A stretch of DNA of 64,000 bases from Bradyrhizobium sp. OK095 (GCF_900109945.1 NZ_FOBX01000009.1:248001-312000), one strand, 5' to 3'; positions 18,201-24,896 are shown, counted from the stretch's first letter. Translations and numbers: made by a program. Notes: a model not told the origin generated them from the letters alone.

Positions 18201-18588
18201 CCAGCGGCATCGAGCGGCCCGCCGCCTCCATCGCAGTCACGAGCACGGCGTGTCCGCCATCGGCAAAGTCGAGCCGCGCGCAAGCGCAGGTCATCAGCGT
18301 GCCGAGCCGGGCGCCGAAGCCGCGCAGCCGCTCCAGCCTGATGGCGCCGTTCGCCGGCAGCTGGCGGGCGAGCCTGATAATTTGGCGGCGATGGCCGTCG
18401 GCCGGTCCAAACATCCTCGCAGCGAGGCTTGCGGAATTCGCCGCGCCAAACAGTTTTGCGCCGACCGGATTGGCCCAGAGCACGCGCGTGCCGTCGACCG
18501 ACCAGAGCCAGGTGCCGAGCTGCGAGGTCGCATGCACGGCCAGCCGGGGATCACCGACGCCTCGCAACTGGAAATCCGAAGTACTCAT
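15205..18588 (-). CDS. Large multi-PAS histidine kinase, PdhS/PleC type
   Basis: 1127 residues, no membrane segment. An N-terminal PAS-like region (WLWSVDGTRVLWAN) is followed by a long Pro/Glu/Ala-rich linker (about 210-620, broken by another PAS-like part), two more PAS-like segments (MLIYRLDRLLYANPAFL; IVMFDAEGNINACNRSAEALFGY) and the kinase core. The phosphorylated His is about H908 in SHEIRTPLNAIIGFSEVM, with ERFG...YGEYMKDIRASG and LLELSRIETGK, the DivK-binding type of helix pair seen in PleC, DivJ and PdhS. The N box and DTGHG are present, but the usual GLGL glycines read ALSLSL (about 1087-1092). Probably a cell-cycle or polarity kinase; whether it still binds ATP normally is open. 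Confidence 0.85.
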   Translation of the reverse strand: MSTSDFQLRGVGDPRLAVHATSQLGTWLWSVDGTRVLWANPVGAKLFGAANSASLAARMFGPADGHRRQIIRLARQLPANGAIRLERLRGFGARLGTLMTCACARLDFADGGHAVLVTAMEAAGRSMPLVERLHRLVDGATVPMAAFGPDGMFAGASEPARSLLGFRDLTEAGLEQARNDALTTGRVAMPIGIGQMVLQRVGLGADVGLVALIEPAVQPAAEATTDAAPDIVEDIAHQEAAQPPAPDTPPPAVPDDVQGARSNEAPSEIALFDAFAEPDETPAPATEIVTIQDAVKEAAEAPLEATPETPVDNPPEAIVPPQAAPITSHMVEPQSAEPPTPRQHPLRFLWQMDAEGRFVLASSEFIHLIGAHTASGFGRLWHEIADEFSLDPDGRVAQALASHDTWAGITVNWPADGGEHLPVELAGLPVYDRERNFAGFRGFGVCRDLDSLNRLDALRRFELFVEPPAPQSLSAEIVEPEPEPEPVAEPPPPPIEPFEPEATFEPVAELPEPAPDVNSHPTEPETPVETPPNVVPFRPAGDARSLSDQRSPTLTPVENSAFNELARQLSERLERERETIASVTVEPPEFTPEPPAPEPAAPQAPAEWLTEPAPPAHGHSARDRALLDLVPTGMLIYRLDRLLYANPAFLARMGYASLAALEDAGGLDALYVEPGVSSASSTSQAGTPVTISATFANGERPLPTTEAHLHTIDWDGESAHALICALPQASVVAAPPVAAEPVVAESFPYAVEPELEAGDADAEDLAAILDTTAEGIVMFDAEGNINACNRSAEALFGYDGETLMQRNLVTLFAPESQHIVIDYLDSMKSQDIASLLDHGREVLGREKKGGVIPLAMIMGRTRPDGPNFFAVFRDLSQSKKGESELKSARRLADGAANAKADMLARISHEIRTPLNAIIGFSEVMISERFGTLGNERYGEYMKDIRASGERVIAIIDDLLELSRIETGKLDLHFANLNLNDLVEACVVVMQPQANRERIIIRTSLAHALPQVTADTRAMRQITMNLISNSIRLASAGGQVIVSTALSDRGEIALRIRDTGHGLSEREVAAAMEPFRTPPPGDAADNSALSLSLTKALVEANRARFNIKSGANSGTLIEVVFAPVVAGA

Positions 18589-19072
18589 CCGACCGGCTTC
18601 AAGTCTCGCGTGTTGGCATCAGGTCCGCCGGCTGCCTGGAATGACAGCCTTAAGAAAGGGTTAGTATCGCCCGCGGGAGCGGGCAGGTCCACGGCCCCCG
18701 CCTAGGAGGGATGGCCTAAAGCCGCGATAACCTTAATGTGGCCGGACCCGCAAGCCGGACCCGGGCGGCATCCGCAGGATTCGGTGTGACGGGCAGAGAC
18801 CCCGCCGTCATTCCGGGGCACCCGGGCACCTCAACCACCGGTTCCCCCAATCCGGAACCTCACCCTCCCCGAGATTAAATTTCGCGCCGCACCCCCGGAT
18901 CACATTGCGGTGCACAATGTTGACATGTTAGGCACGGATAAAGCTGGGCGCTGGGCGAGCCGTTCGTTTGTTTCGCGTTTCCAGTCTTCGTACCCGCTGA
19001 ATTAAGGCCTTCGGGGCCCGGCGGGCGCGCCAGAAGGCTCACTCCACTTTCCATTTTCGTGAGGGACCAACC
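18589..19072. other. Intergenic region before the phasin gene
   Basis: Nearly 500 bases without a gene. It contains a GC hairpin GCCCGCGGGAGCGGGC near 18669-18684, a partial CGTCATTCCGGGG element near 18806, and the palindrome at 18902-18920 listed separately. It should hold the promoters of the divergently transcribed kinase and phasin genes. Confidence 0.5.
18902..18920. promoter_or_regulatory. Palindrome upstream of the phasin gene, possible PhaR site
   Basis: ACATTG-N7-CAATGT, perfect 6-bp arms, with TGC and TGCA in the core (TTGCGGTGCACAA), about 150 bases before the phasin start. Phasin genes are commonly repressed by PhaR, which binds TGC-rich symmetric sites. The assignment is inference from position and a loose resemblance. 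Confidence 0.3.
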
Positions 19073-19510
19073 ATGACAGGTGCGACTGATCCATTTTCTG
19101 CCTCGATCATTCCGTTCGAGGTTCCCGAGCAGATGCGTGCGTTCGCCGAAAAGGGCGTGTCGCAGGCCCGCGAGAGCTATGCCAAGTTCAAGGACGCGGC
19201 CGAGACCCACAACGGCACCGTCGAGGCCGTGTTCGCCTCCGCCCACAAGGGCGCAAGCGAGTACACCGCCAAGCTGATGGAGTTCGCGAAGGCCAATACC
19301 AAGGCCCATCTCGACTTCACCCAGGAGCTGTTCAGCGTGAAATCGCCGTCGGATGCGTTCGCGCTGTGGACCGGCCACGGCAAGACCCAGCTCGAGACCT
19401 TCCAGGTCCAGGCCAAGGAGCTTGCCGAGATCGCCCAGCGCGCAGCCACCGCCGCCGCCGAGCCGATCAAGACCAGCGCCGCCAAGCTCTACACGCCCCC
19501 CGCCGCCTGA
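19073..19510 (+). CDS. Phasin family protein
   Basis: 145 residues, almost wholly helical, without signal peptide. The core EQMRAFAEKGVSQARESYAKF, VEAVFASAHKGASEYTAKLMEF and FTQELFSVKSPSDAFALWTG is the phasin_2 pattern: amphipathic helices that coat polyhydroxyalkanoate granules and control their size and number. GAGGGACCAACC precedes the ATG. Single-gene unit ended by a strong terminator. No PHA synthase or depolymerase gene lies in the window. Confidence 0.9.
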   Translation: MTGATDPFSASIIPFEVPEQMRAFAEKGVSQARESYAKFKDAAETHNGTVEAVFASAHKGASEYTAKLMEFAKANTKAHLDFTQELFSVKSPSDAFALWTGHGKTQLETFQVQAKELAEIAQRAATAAAEPIKTSAAKLYTPPAA

Positions 19511-19534
19511 GCGGATCGGGACGTTTGAATTAAG

Positions 19535-19562
19535 AAACCCGGGCCTAGAGCCCGGGTTTTGC
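19535..19562 (+). terminator. Intrinsic terminator after the phasin gene
   Basis: AAACCCGGGC at 19535-19544 pairs perfectly with GCCCGGGTTT at 19550-19559 around CTAGA, followed by T. Confidence 0.92.
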
Positions 19563-19703
19563 TTTGGAAATAACGTCGCTCGGAGGGTGATTATCGGGTT
19601 CTGCGGCCTTGCCAAAAACGGCCGTTGCACCTAGTTTCCGCCCCGTCCAGCCCCCCTCGGTACCGGCCCTATCAAGGGCGCCCTAAGGGCGGCTCGCAAG
19701 GAT

Positions 19704-19780
19704 GCAGTTGTAGCTCAGTTGGTTAGAGCGCCTGTCTGTGGAACAGGAGGTCGGTGGTTCGAGCCCACCCAACTGTACCA
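19704..19780 (+). tRNA. tRNA-His (anticodon GTG)
   Basis: A full cloverleaf can be drawn. Acceptor GCAGTTG pairs with CAACTGT, the D-stem is GCTC/GAGC, and the anticodon stem CCTGT/ACAGG encloses loop CTGTGGA with GTG at 19738-19740. The T-stem is around GGTTCGAGCCC, and CCA is encoded. The base before position 1 is T, not G, and the discriminator is A, so the usual G-1:C73 pair of tRNA-His is absent. This is the known alphaproteobacterial variant. It borders an accessory patch that begins about 500 bases downstream. Confidence 0.96.
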
Positions 19781-19973
19781 GCGAAAACAATCACTTAGCA
19801 GAAATAACGAGCTGGATAATGAGCGCAGGCCAGACAAGCGTCAGGCGCCCAAAAGCGCGCGCCGAAAGCCCGTGAAACGCTTGCGAATGTCGGGGATTGG
19901 TTTGCCCCCAGCGTCGGAAACTGAACGCACGGGCGATGCCTATGCCTGATCGCAGCGGGCCCTTGGCCGGAGC

Positions 19974-20135
19974 TCAGGATTGCGAGCGCGATTTGCGCTT
20001 TGCCTTCGTTTCAGGCGCTTGGACGTCGTTGTTGAGTTCAGGCTGCGTATTGCGCACGGCCTGGGCCAGCATCTGTCGCAGCTGGTCCTTGGTCAGGGGC
20101 TGCGGCTTGACGTAAGGTTTTGGGGATGTGGTCAT
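19974..20135 (-). CDS. Small basic hypothetical protein
   Basis: 53 residues if started at ATG 20135 (MTTSPKPYVKPQPLTKDQLR); an upstream ATG at 20198 would give 74. The sequence has one predicted amphipathic helix (TKDQLRQMLAQAVRN) and a strongly basic C-terminus (KAKRKSRSQS). It could be a small nucleic-acid or membrane-surface binding protein, but no family is recognised. It lies between tRNA-His and the first inverted-end repeat, facing the tRNA. Confidence 0.4.
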   Translation of the reverse strand: MTTSPKPYVKPQPLTKDQLRQMLAQAVRNTQPELNNDVQAPETKAKRKSRSQS

Positions 20136-20198
20136 CTGCAATAGATGGGCACGGCGCGGGCTGGTGTAAAGGCTGCGCGGCCGGGCCAGTTGCTTCAT

Positions 20199-20583
20199 GG
20201 TGAATTTGTAAGGTTGATCTTTTTGGGCGCTGGCTCGGTGATGGAGTTACGGGATTACGGTGACAGTGCACGAAACCCCACCTCCTGCTGGAGGCCTTCC
20301 CGCTTGGACAGGTTGGGTTCTCTCGCCAGGCAACATCAATTTAGTGCACGCGAGGTCGTGCTGATGTTGCTGCCCCATAAGCGAATCAGGTCGTCAAGAG
20401 GGCAGAGTTGTGACGAAACGACTTTCGATCGCACCGGGGGGCTCACGGGCTGTTGATTACACGGCTGTGTAAGTTCCTTGATTCCACATCCGTAAAATAT
20501 TAACCATGTTGTGCGCCGGTCTTGCCATCACCCGACCAGCGTGAGGCTCAAACTGGTTTGGGCCTCTGAAAAGGAGGAACTAC
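20199..20583. other. Gene-free stretch holding repeat copy 1 and a promoter region
   Basis: Apart from the repeat copy at 20254-20349 (listed separately), the right part (about 20400-20580) is less GC-rich and must carry the promoter of the gene starting at 20584. No coding frame has a credible ribosome site here. Confidence 0.5.
20254..20349 (+). repeat. Inverted-end repeat, copy 1 (right end truncated)
   Basis: Begins ATTACGGTGACAGTGCAC and runs through the conserved core GGCTTGGACAGGTTGGG-like segment (here CGCTTGGACAGGTTGGG) and CTCTCGCCAGGCAACATC to TTTAGTGCAC. The right terminal GTCACCGTAAT found in copies 2 and 3 is missing. The core is over 85% alike by eye to those copies. Confidence 0.85.
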
Positions 20584-21096
20584 ATGACCCACCTGACCCA
20601 GTTCGCCAGCTGCGGTCGATCAACTTCTAGCGGTGATCCAAACCGCGATTGGAAGGACGACTCTCTCGATAAGTGCCTTTCGGAAGTATTGGAGCAAATC
20701 GAGCCAATCATCCAGAGCACGTTGAGTGACTCTTCGATCGCCCGCCTCATGTTGGAGGACGACCTCTTCGTTGAACCTCTCAACAAATTTGAGTTTACGG
20801 TCGTTGCGTGTGGTCTCTTCAATGAGCACCGGACGATTGGCCAAGGCTTCGACTACGGAACTGTTGTTGAACTGACGGATCGATTCCATCGGAAGGCGAT
20901 GAACACGACCATGATCTACAGGACCATGGTTTCTCTAGAGGGCAAGGGGCTCATCGCCAACGTCGGAAAGGATCGGTCATCGCGAGGGCGAGCTGCCGAC
21001 CATTTTGTCGTCACCAACAATGGCCGCACCGCATTTCGGTTGGCTACCTCAAATGCTTTATTTCTGAAGTTTAGCCGGGAATCAGTGGCCGCCTGA
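20584..21096 (+). CDS. Unknown protein with winged-helix-like region
   Basis: 170 residues, with a near-perfect ribosome site AAAAGGAGGAAC before ATG 20584. The middle to C-terminal part (TMIYRTMVSLEGKGLIANVG, SRGRAADHFVVTNNGRTAF) resembles the recognition helix and wing of PadR- or MarR-like DNA-binding proteins: MIYRTMVSLEGKGLI looks like a recognition helix and VVTNNGRTAF like the wing-to-helix turn. The N-terminal 60 residues match nothing I know. Lower GC and mixed codon use compared with flanking genes suggest recent acquisition. A second small gene starts 36 bases after its stop and is probably co-transcribed. Confidence 0.7.
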   Translation: MTHLTQFASCGRSTSSGDPNRDWKDDSLDKCLSEVLEQIEPIIQSTLSDSSIARLMLEDDLFVEPLNKFEFTVVACGLFNEHRTIGQGFDYGTVVELTDRFHRKAMNTTMIYRTMVSLEGKGLIANVGKDRSSRGRAADHFVVTNNGRTAFRLATSNALFLKFSRESVAA

Positions 21097-21132
21097 TCCC
21101 GGTTTTTCTCGTGGCCATAAGGAGGGGGGCAA

Positions 21133-21450
21133 ATGCCGCCTCGTAACGCAGAACCTTGGAATGCCTCGCCGCCACCGAATTTGGTGCCGGTCGAGGTCGA
21201 GGAGTTGATCTTTCGCCTGTACCCGGAAGCGTCAACTAGACACGCGATTCTGAAGTGCATCCACGAGCATGTAGAACGTCTGCAAGCTCAAGGACGTCAT
21301 TCAGAGATCCCCGCCTTCATCACGCTGGAGATCGAAGCGATGAAGCAAGAGGACAAGGAACGGCAAAAAGGAAAACGCCGCAAACTCCTCACCATCGTTG
21401 GACGGGCGGGAATTGCGGCGTTTGTCGTAGCGTCACATTGGCATTGGTAA
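21133..21450 (+). CDS. Small hypothetical protein with C-terminal membrane segment
   Basis: 105 residues, with AAGGAGGGGGGC before the ATG. Residues 1-75 are soluble and helical (VEELIFRLYPEASTRHAILK, CIHEHVERLQAQ), followed by a very basic stretch (KEDKERQKGKRRK-like, about 73-83) and a short hydrophobic end (LLTIVGRAGIAAFVVASHW) that could be one membrane helix, with the basic part on the cytoplasmic side. No family recognised. It follows the winged-helix-like gene, which may regulate it. Confidence 0.6.
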   Translation: MPPRNAEPWNASPPPNLVPVEVEELIFRLYPEASTRHAILKCIHEHVERLQAQGRHSEIPAFITLEIEAMKQEDKERQKGKRRKLLTIVGRAGIAAFVVASHWHW

Positions 21451-21454
21451 CAAA

Positions 21455-21482
21455 GGGTGGGACGATTGGGGTCGTCCCACCC
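21455..21482 (+). terminator. Hairpin terminator after the two-gene orphan operon
   Basis: GGGTGGGACGA at 21455-21465 pairs perfectly with TCGTCCCACCC at 21472-21482 around a 6-nt loop, five bases after the stop. It lacks a T run, so termination may be weak. Confidence 0.65.
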
Positions 21483-21620
21483 AACGCTATTCTAACCACA
21501 TTCGTAAAGAAATCGTTCCTATTTGTCCAGTTACGTCTTCTTCACCCGCTCCCATCGTTCCCGCTGTGGCCATCGCGTTTCGCTCCAGACCGCTTAGCCC
21601 ACAGTGGGAAGAGCCCGGAG

Positions 21621-21725
21621 TTACGGTGACAGTGCACGAAACCCTACCTCCTGCTCAGGCCTTCCGGCTTGGACAGGTTGGGTTCTCTCGCCAAGCAACA
21701 TCAATTTCGTACACTGTCACCGTAA
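21621..21725 (+). repeat. Inverted-end repeat, copy 2 (complete)
   Basis: Best-preserved copy: left end TTACGGTGACAGTG and right end CACTGTCACCGTAA form 14-bp perfect terminal inverted repeats around a 77-bp interior that matches copies 1 and 3. Total 105 bp. It carries a 1-base deletion relative to copy 1 (GCTCAGGCC against GCTGGAGGCC). Confidence 0.88.
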
Positions 21726-21746
21726 TTCAAGTGCGGATAGCTCACC

Positions 21747-22019
21747 ATGAAAGAACTACTCACTTGGACCTCGGTCGTTTTAGCCGGCATCGCAGCGGTG
21801 CTGTGGTTCGCGTCAGCCTCCAACTGGATGAATAATTACGTAGATGAGCAAACAGAGACTCGCGCAGATCGAATGGTTTTCCTAAAGAACGGTCGCAAAG
21901 TAGACCTCGTGGGCACAACTGCGAATCAATCCCGTTGGAGTGGTTACGCCGCCATCGTGACGGGCATTGCCGTGCTTCTCCAGGCGCTTGGCATGGCCCC
22001 TCCATGCCCGCCAGCGTAA
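21747..22019 (+). CDS. Small protein with two membrane segments
   Basis: 90 residues. Residues 5-27 (LLTWTSVVLAGIAAVLWFAS) and about 67-87 (YAAIVTGIAVLLQALGMAPP) are hydrophobic enough to span the membrane. The ~40-residue loop between them contains NNYVDEQTETRADRMVFLKN and a basic GRKVDL. No family is recognised; small two-helix proteins of this layout are often annotated only as hypothetical. It is enclosed by repeat copies 2 and 3, and the start codon is 21 bases beyond the end of copy 2. Confidence 0.55.
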   Translation: MKELLTWTSVVLAGIAAVLWFASASNWMNNYVDEQTETRADRMVFLKNGRKVDLVGTTANQSRWSGYAAIVTGIAVLLQALGMAPPCPPA

Positions 22020-22027
22020 ATCGGCGG

Positions 22028-22131
22028 GAGTGACGGTGCATGAAACCCCGCCTCCTGCCAGAGGCCTTCCTGCTTGGACAGGTTGGGTCCTCTCACCAGG
22101 CAACATCGATTTAGTGCACTGTCACCGTAAT
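22028..22131 (+). repeat. Inverted-end repeat, copy 3
   Basis: Left end shortened to GAGTGACGGTGCATGAAACC; the core GCTTGGACAGGTTGGG and the right end GTGCACTGTCACCGTAATT are intact. It begins nine bases after the stop of the small membrane protein gene. Confidence 0.85.
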
Positions 22132-22239
22132 TCTGGCCCAGTCAATTGAGCCGAATCTTTCTTTGGCGGTCTCTCAGATCAGGTAGGCGTGGACCGAAGC
22201 CCCCGAGCTATAACCGTGACGATAGGGAGTGAGTTAAAA

Positions 22240-22256
22240 TGCACTGTCACCGTAAT
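22240..22256. repeat. Inverted-end repeat, solo right end
   Basis: TGCACTGTCACCGTAAT alone, without the interior, directly beyond the 3' end of the minus-strand gene at 22262. It equals the right terminus of copies 2 and 3. Confidence 0.8.
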
Positions 22257-22261
22257 ACCTG

Positions 22262-22915
22262 CTAGCCGCAGTTTTCCTCAATTTGATTGACGCAGTACTC
22301 ACCTGTGAGTGAACAAAAGTGCACATAGTACGGAATAGTCTGTGCGCGCATCATGAATCGGCGCATAACTTTATTGTAGTCAGGACCACTCAAGATTTGG
22401 AGCCTTTGCTGCATAACTTCCAGTGTTTCCTTCTGCACCTCGAAGATAACTACTTCCTTTCCGGGCGGGACGATCTCTCCTGGAGTTAGCGTGCGCGCAT
22501 AGAGCTTTGGTGCCTTTGGTGAATTCCACACCGAGTCGGGCTGCAAGAGCTGACTAAGTGGATCGGCGAAGTACGCGTTGATAGGTGTTAAAACGTCCAG
22601 AACTTTTTCCGCAGACTTATCGATATCATCGGTAGGGAGCTTCTGACGTCGATAGAAGAGGAGGCATTTGTCAGAGCCGAATTTCGTCGCAACCGATATG
22701 ATCTCGGCGGGTCCAAGCCCGCTGTTCAAAATACCGACGTGAAAATCGGAGGTTTCCACGTCCAAGTGCAAGAATGGTCTGATGCTTAGTTCTTTATACT
22801 GGCGATCAAGCCTGGCGTTATGGATCGTCAGAAAAAGAGCCATCACCGCTATGGCAACAGATGCGAGCGAAGTGAGAAGCGAGCCGTATTTAATGGAGTG
22901 TTCTTTCCAAGCCAC
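22262..22915 (-). CDS. Unknown membrane-anchored protein
   Basis: 217 residues. Residues 11-33 (GSLLTSLASVAIAVMALFLT) form one membrane helix near the N-terminus, preceded by a lysine; the remainder, including RPFLHLDVETSDFHVGILNSG and a later Ig-like beta-rich pattern, is likely extracytoplasmic or membrane-associated. Two C-terminal cysteine pairs (CSLTGEYC, ENCG) could form disulfides. AT-richer than the neighbouring genes. Flanked on both sides by ends of the inverted-end repeat (22240-22256 and 22929 onward). No function is recognised. Confidence 0.65.
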   Translation of the reverse strand: MAWKEHSIKYGSLLTSLASVAIAVMALFLTIHNARLDRQYKELSIRPFLHLDVETSDFHVGILNSGLGPAEIISVATKFGSDKCLLFYRRQKLPTDDIDKSAEKVLDVLTPINAYFADPLSQLLQPDSVWNSPKAPKLYARTLTPGEIVPPGKEVVIFEVQKETLEVMQQRLQILSGPDYNKVMRRFMMRAQTIPYYVHFCSLTGEYCVNQIEENCG

Positions 22916-22928
22916 GTCTACCCCCAGG

Positions 22929-23016
22929 ATTACGGTGACAGTGCACCAAACCCTCGACGCGGGGAGTGCGCTATCCGCAACGCCGCTCGAAGCCAGTTTT
23001 GTGCACCATCACCGTA
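22929..23016 (+). repeat. Inverted-end repeat with different interior
   Basis: ATTACGGTGACAGTGCAC at 22929-22946 and GTGCACCATCACCGTA at 23001-23016 are the same inverted ends, but the ~54-bp interior (CTCGACGCGGGGAGTG...) is unlike that of copies 1-3. It shows that the ends, not the interior, define the family. Confidence 0.8.
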
Positions 23017-23091
23017 GCCCCCCGGTTCGCAATGCGCTATCGGTAGCGAGCCAAAGACGGTCATGGAAAAGCAAGCCAGGCGAAAAAGATC

Positions 23092-23766
23092 GTGAGTTTC
23101 TTCGAGCGTCTCAAGACAGAAGCATCCGCTGAGTGGCGGGCCTACACCGAGCATCCCTTCACGAACGGATTGGCGGACGGCTCGCTCCCCGAAGCGGCGT
23201 TTCGTCACTACCTCGTTCAGGACTATTTGTTCCTCATCGAGTTTGCGCGCGCCTACGCGCTCTCGGTCTACAAGTCGTCCAAACTCGTCGACATGCGCGA
23301 AGCAGCGGCTGGCCTTTCGGCCATCCTTGATGTCGAGATGAACCTGCATGTGAAGCTCTCGGCCGGTTGGGGTCTGTCCCCGACCGATCTTGAACAAACC
23401 CCTCCGGCGGTCGAGATGCTGGCCTATACGCGCTACGTGCTCGACACGGGAATGCGCGGCGATCTGCTCGCACTCAAGGTGGCGCTTGCGCCCTGCGTGA
23501 TCGGGTACGCGGAGATCGCAACACGGCTGGCATCGCGACCCCAAGCGGACGCTGCGACGAACCCCTATCGCGTCTGGATCGCCGAGTACGCCGGCGTGCC
23601 GTACCAGGAGGTCGCTGCCAAAGCGCAGGCGCATCTGGATCATCTCGCCGATCTCTACGCCACGCCGGCCCGCGAGGCAGAGCTGATTGCGATCTTCAAG
23701 GAAGCCACCCGGCTCGAGGCAGACTTTTGGGAGATGGCCTGGCGCGCGGGCCGGCATGTTGAATAG
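23092..23766 (+). CDS. tenA: TenA family protein (thiaminase II / aminopyrimidine hydrolase)
   Basis: 224 residues from a GTG. All TenA_C active-site positions are visible: Asp in LVQDYLFLIEF (D44), Tyr in EMLAYTRY (about Y112), Cys in ALAPCVIGYAEIA (C135) and Glu in LEADFWEMAW (about E209). Such enzymes hydrolyse degraded thiamine (formylaminopyrimidine derivatives) to the HMP pyrimidine, salvaging it for vitamin B1 synthesis. No thi genes are adjacent and I saw no TPP riboswitch motif upstream; the start lies 75 bases beyond a repeat copy, which may have separated it from older neighbours. Confidence 0.9.
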   Translation: MSFFERLKTEASAEWRAYTEHPFTNGLADGSLPEAAFRHYLVQDYLFLIEFARAYALSVYKSSKLVDMREAAAGLSAILDVEMNLHVKLSAGWGLSPTDLEQTPPAVEMLAYTRYVLDTGMRGDLLALKVALAPCVIGYAEIATRLASRPQADAATNPYRVWIAEYAGVPYQEVAAKAQAHLDHLADLYATPAREAELIAIFKEATRLEADFWEMAWRAGRHVE

Positions 23767-23796
23767 CCCTTTCGGCAATCGTTTGTAGAGTTACGA

Positions 23797-23814
23797 ATTA
23801 CGGCGACAGCACAC
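23797..23814 (+). repeat. Inverted-end repeat, diverged solo left end
   Basis: ATTACGGCGACAGCACAC, followed by GAAACTCCCC, matches the left end (ATTACGGTGACAGTGCAC GAAACC) with three changes. It lies between tenA and the next outer-membrane gene. Confidence 0.6.
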
Positions 23815-23929
23815 GAAACTCCCCGTCCGCGCGATGGAGGCCCGTCAGCCAGGGCCAGCAGCAGAACGCGGTTCGGCTGACGAGCTTGGTCGAACGTTTT
23901 GCATGATGAACGCCAGGTTTCAGCGCAGC

Positions 23930-23958
23930 AAAAAAGCCCCGGACAAAATCCGGGGCTT
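23930..23958 (-). terminator. Intrinsic terminator of the outer-membrane gene
   Basis: AAGCCCCGGA at 23934-23943 and TCCGGGGCTT at 23949-23958 around CAAAA; on the minus strand the hairpin is followed by TTTTTT. It ends the gene at 23981. Confidence 0.9.
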
Positions 23959-23980
23959 TCATATTGCGGTCTGTCGCCAA

Positions 23981-24772
23981 TCAGTACTTCGCGACCACAG
24001 GGCTCGCGAAGTTGAACTTGTAATTCACGCCGAACAGCGCGGTCTGCATGGTCAGGCGGGTCGCATTGATGGTGGCCGAGCCGGAAGTGGTCAATGGTCC
24101 CGCAATGTTGGCGATGTCTTTGCGGCCAAAGTCGGCATAGTTGTATTCGCCGAACACGGACCAGCCCTTGGCGAACATGTGCTCGAGGCCGCCACCGACG
24201 GTGTAACCGGTGCGGTCGGCACTTCCCGATTCCGAAAGATAAGCGGCAGGGGCGGAGGAGTAGATCGCCGTGTAGGTGTTCGTCCAGGCGCCGCCACCCT
24301 TGACGTAGCCCAGCAATTGCGGCGTGAAGAGATAGCCGATGCGGCCGGTGACCGTGTAGAGATCCCGAGTGCGGGTCGTGATATAAGGATTGGTGAACGC
24401 GGCCGTCAGCCGAGCATCGGTGAGGTTGCCTGTGCTGTTGGTGTTGCCGAAGTCGAACATGCCCTGAATGCCGACCACCCATTTGCCGGCGAACTGGTAG
24501 TCGCAACCGATCTGAGCACCGCCGATAAAGTCGCCGTTGCTGTTCGCAGATCCCAGGTCGTACGGAGTAGCGAAAATGGTGCCCCGGATGTTGCGGCTTG
24601 CGGTCTGATCGGCGTGGTGCCATGCGCCACCAACATTGCCGCCGATGTAGCAGCCCGTCCAACTATAGACTGGCGGCGGAGCCATCGGTGGCGCCTTGAC
24701 TGCCATGTCTGCGGCCTGAGCAGCGGTGGACATCACCAGCGCGGCAACAATGCCGAATTCCAACTTCCTCAT
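23981..24772 (-). CDS. Outer-membrane beta-barrel protein, Omp25/31-like
   Basis: 263 residues from ATG 24772; a longer start at 24799 only adds a non-signal leader. The signal peptide MRKLEFGIVAALVMSTAAQA is followed by ADMAVKAPPMAPPPVYSW and TGCYIGGNVGGAW, the typical start of small rhizobial surface barrels. The protein ends with amphipathic strands (ALFGVNYKFNFASPVVAKY). It probably gives the outer membrane structure or resistance; no ligand is known. Its upstream region carries a 43-bp module shared with the paralogue at 27446. Confidence 0.88.
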   Translation of the reverse strand: MRKLEFGIVAALVMSTAAQAADMAVKAPPMAPPPVYSWTGCYIGGNVGGAWHHADQTASRNIRGTIFATPYDLGSANSNGDFIGGAQIGCDYQFAGKWVVGIQGMFDFGNTNSTGNLTDARLTAAFTNPYITTRTRDLYTVTGRIGYLFTPQLLGYVKGGGAWTNTYTAIYSSAPAAYLSESGSADRTGYTVGGGLEHMFAKGWSVFGEYNYADFGRKDIANIAGPLTTSGSATINATRLTMQTALFGVNYKFNFASPVVAKY

Positions 24773-24812
24773 AATCCCCCACGCGAAAAATAAGCTCAAT
24801 TACGATTCGGAA

Positions 24813-24855
24813 CCTATCAAGCGCGCCGTCCGGCGGCTGTGACAAATTTGTCGCT
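24813..24855 (-). promoter_or_regulatory. 43-bp module upstream of outer-membrane gene (copy A)
   Basis: Begins CCTATCAAGCGCGCCG and ends TGTGACAAATTTGTCGCT. It matches copy B at 28254-28296 at 37 of 43 positions without gaps. It includes the perfect palindrome GACAAATTTGTC, 40-70 bases before the start codon, consistent with a shared promoter/operator. Confidence 0.6.
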
Positions 24856-24896
24856 GTTGGTGGAATGCGCTTTAGCCGAAATCAGAGTTGTGGGAG

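Noticed and set aside
21472..21484. TCCCACCCAAC as a possible attachment-site copy of the tRNA-His 3' end (CCCACCCAAC)
   Set aside because: The match is only about ten bases and is explained by the perfect terminator hairpin at 21455-21482. No integrase gene is present.
22921..23091. TPP riboswitch upstream of tenA
   Set aside because: The CTGAGA and related thi-box motifs are not present; the space is filled by a repeat copy.
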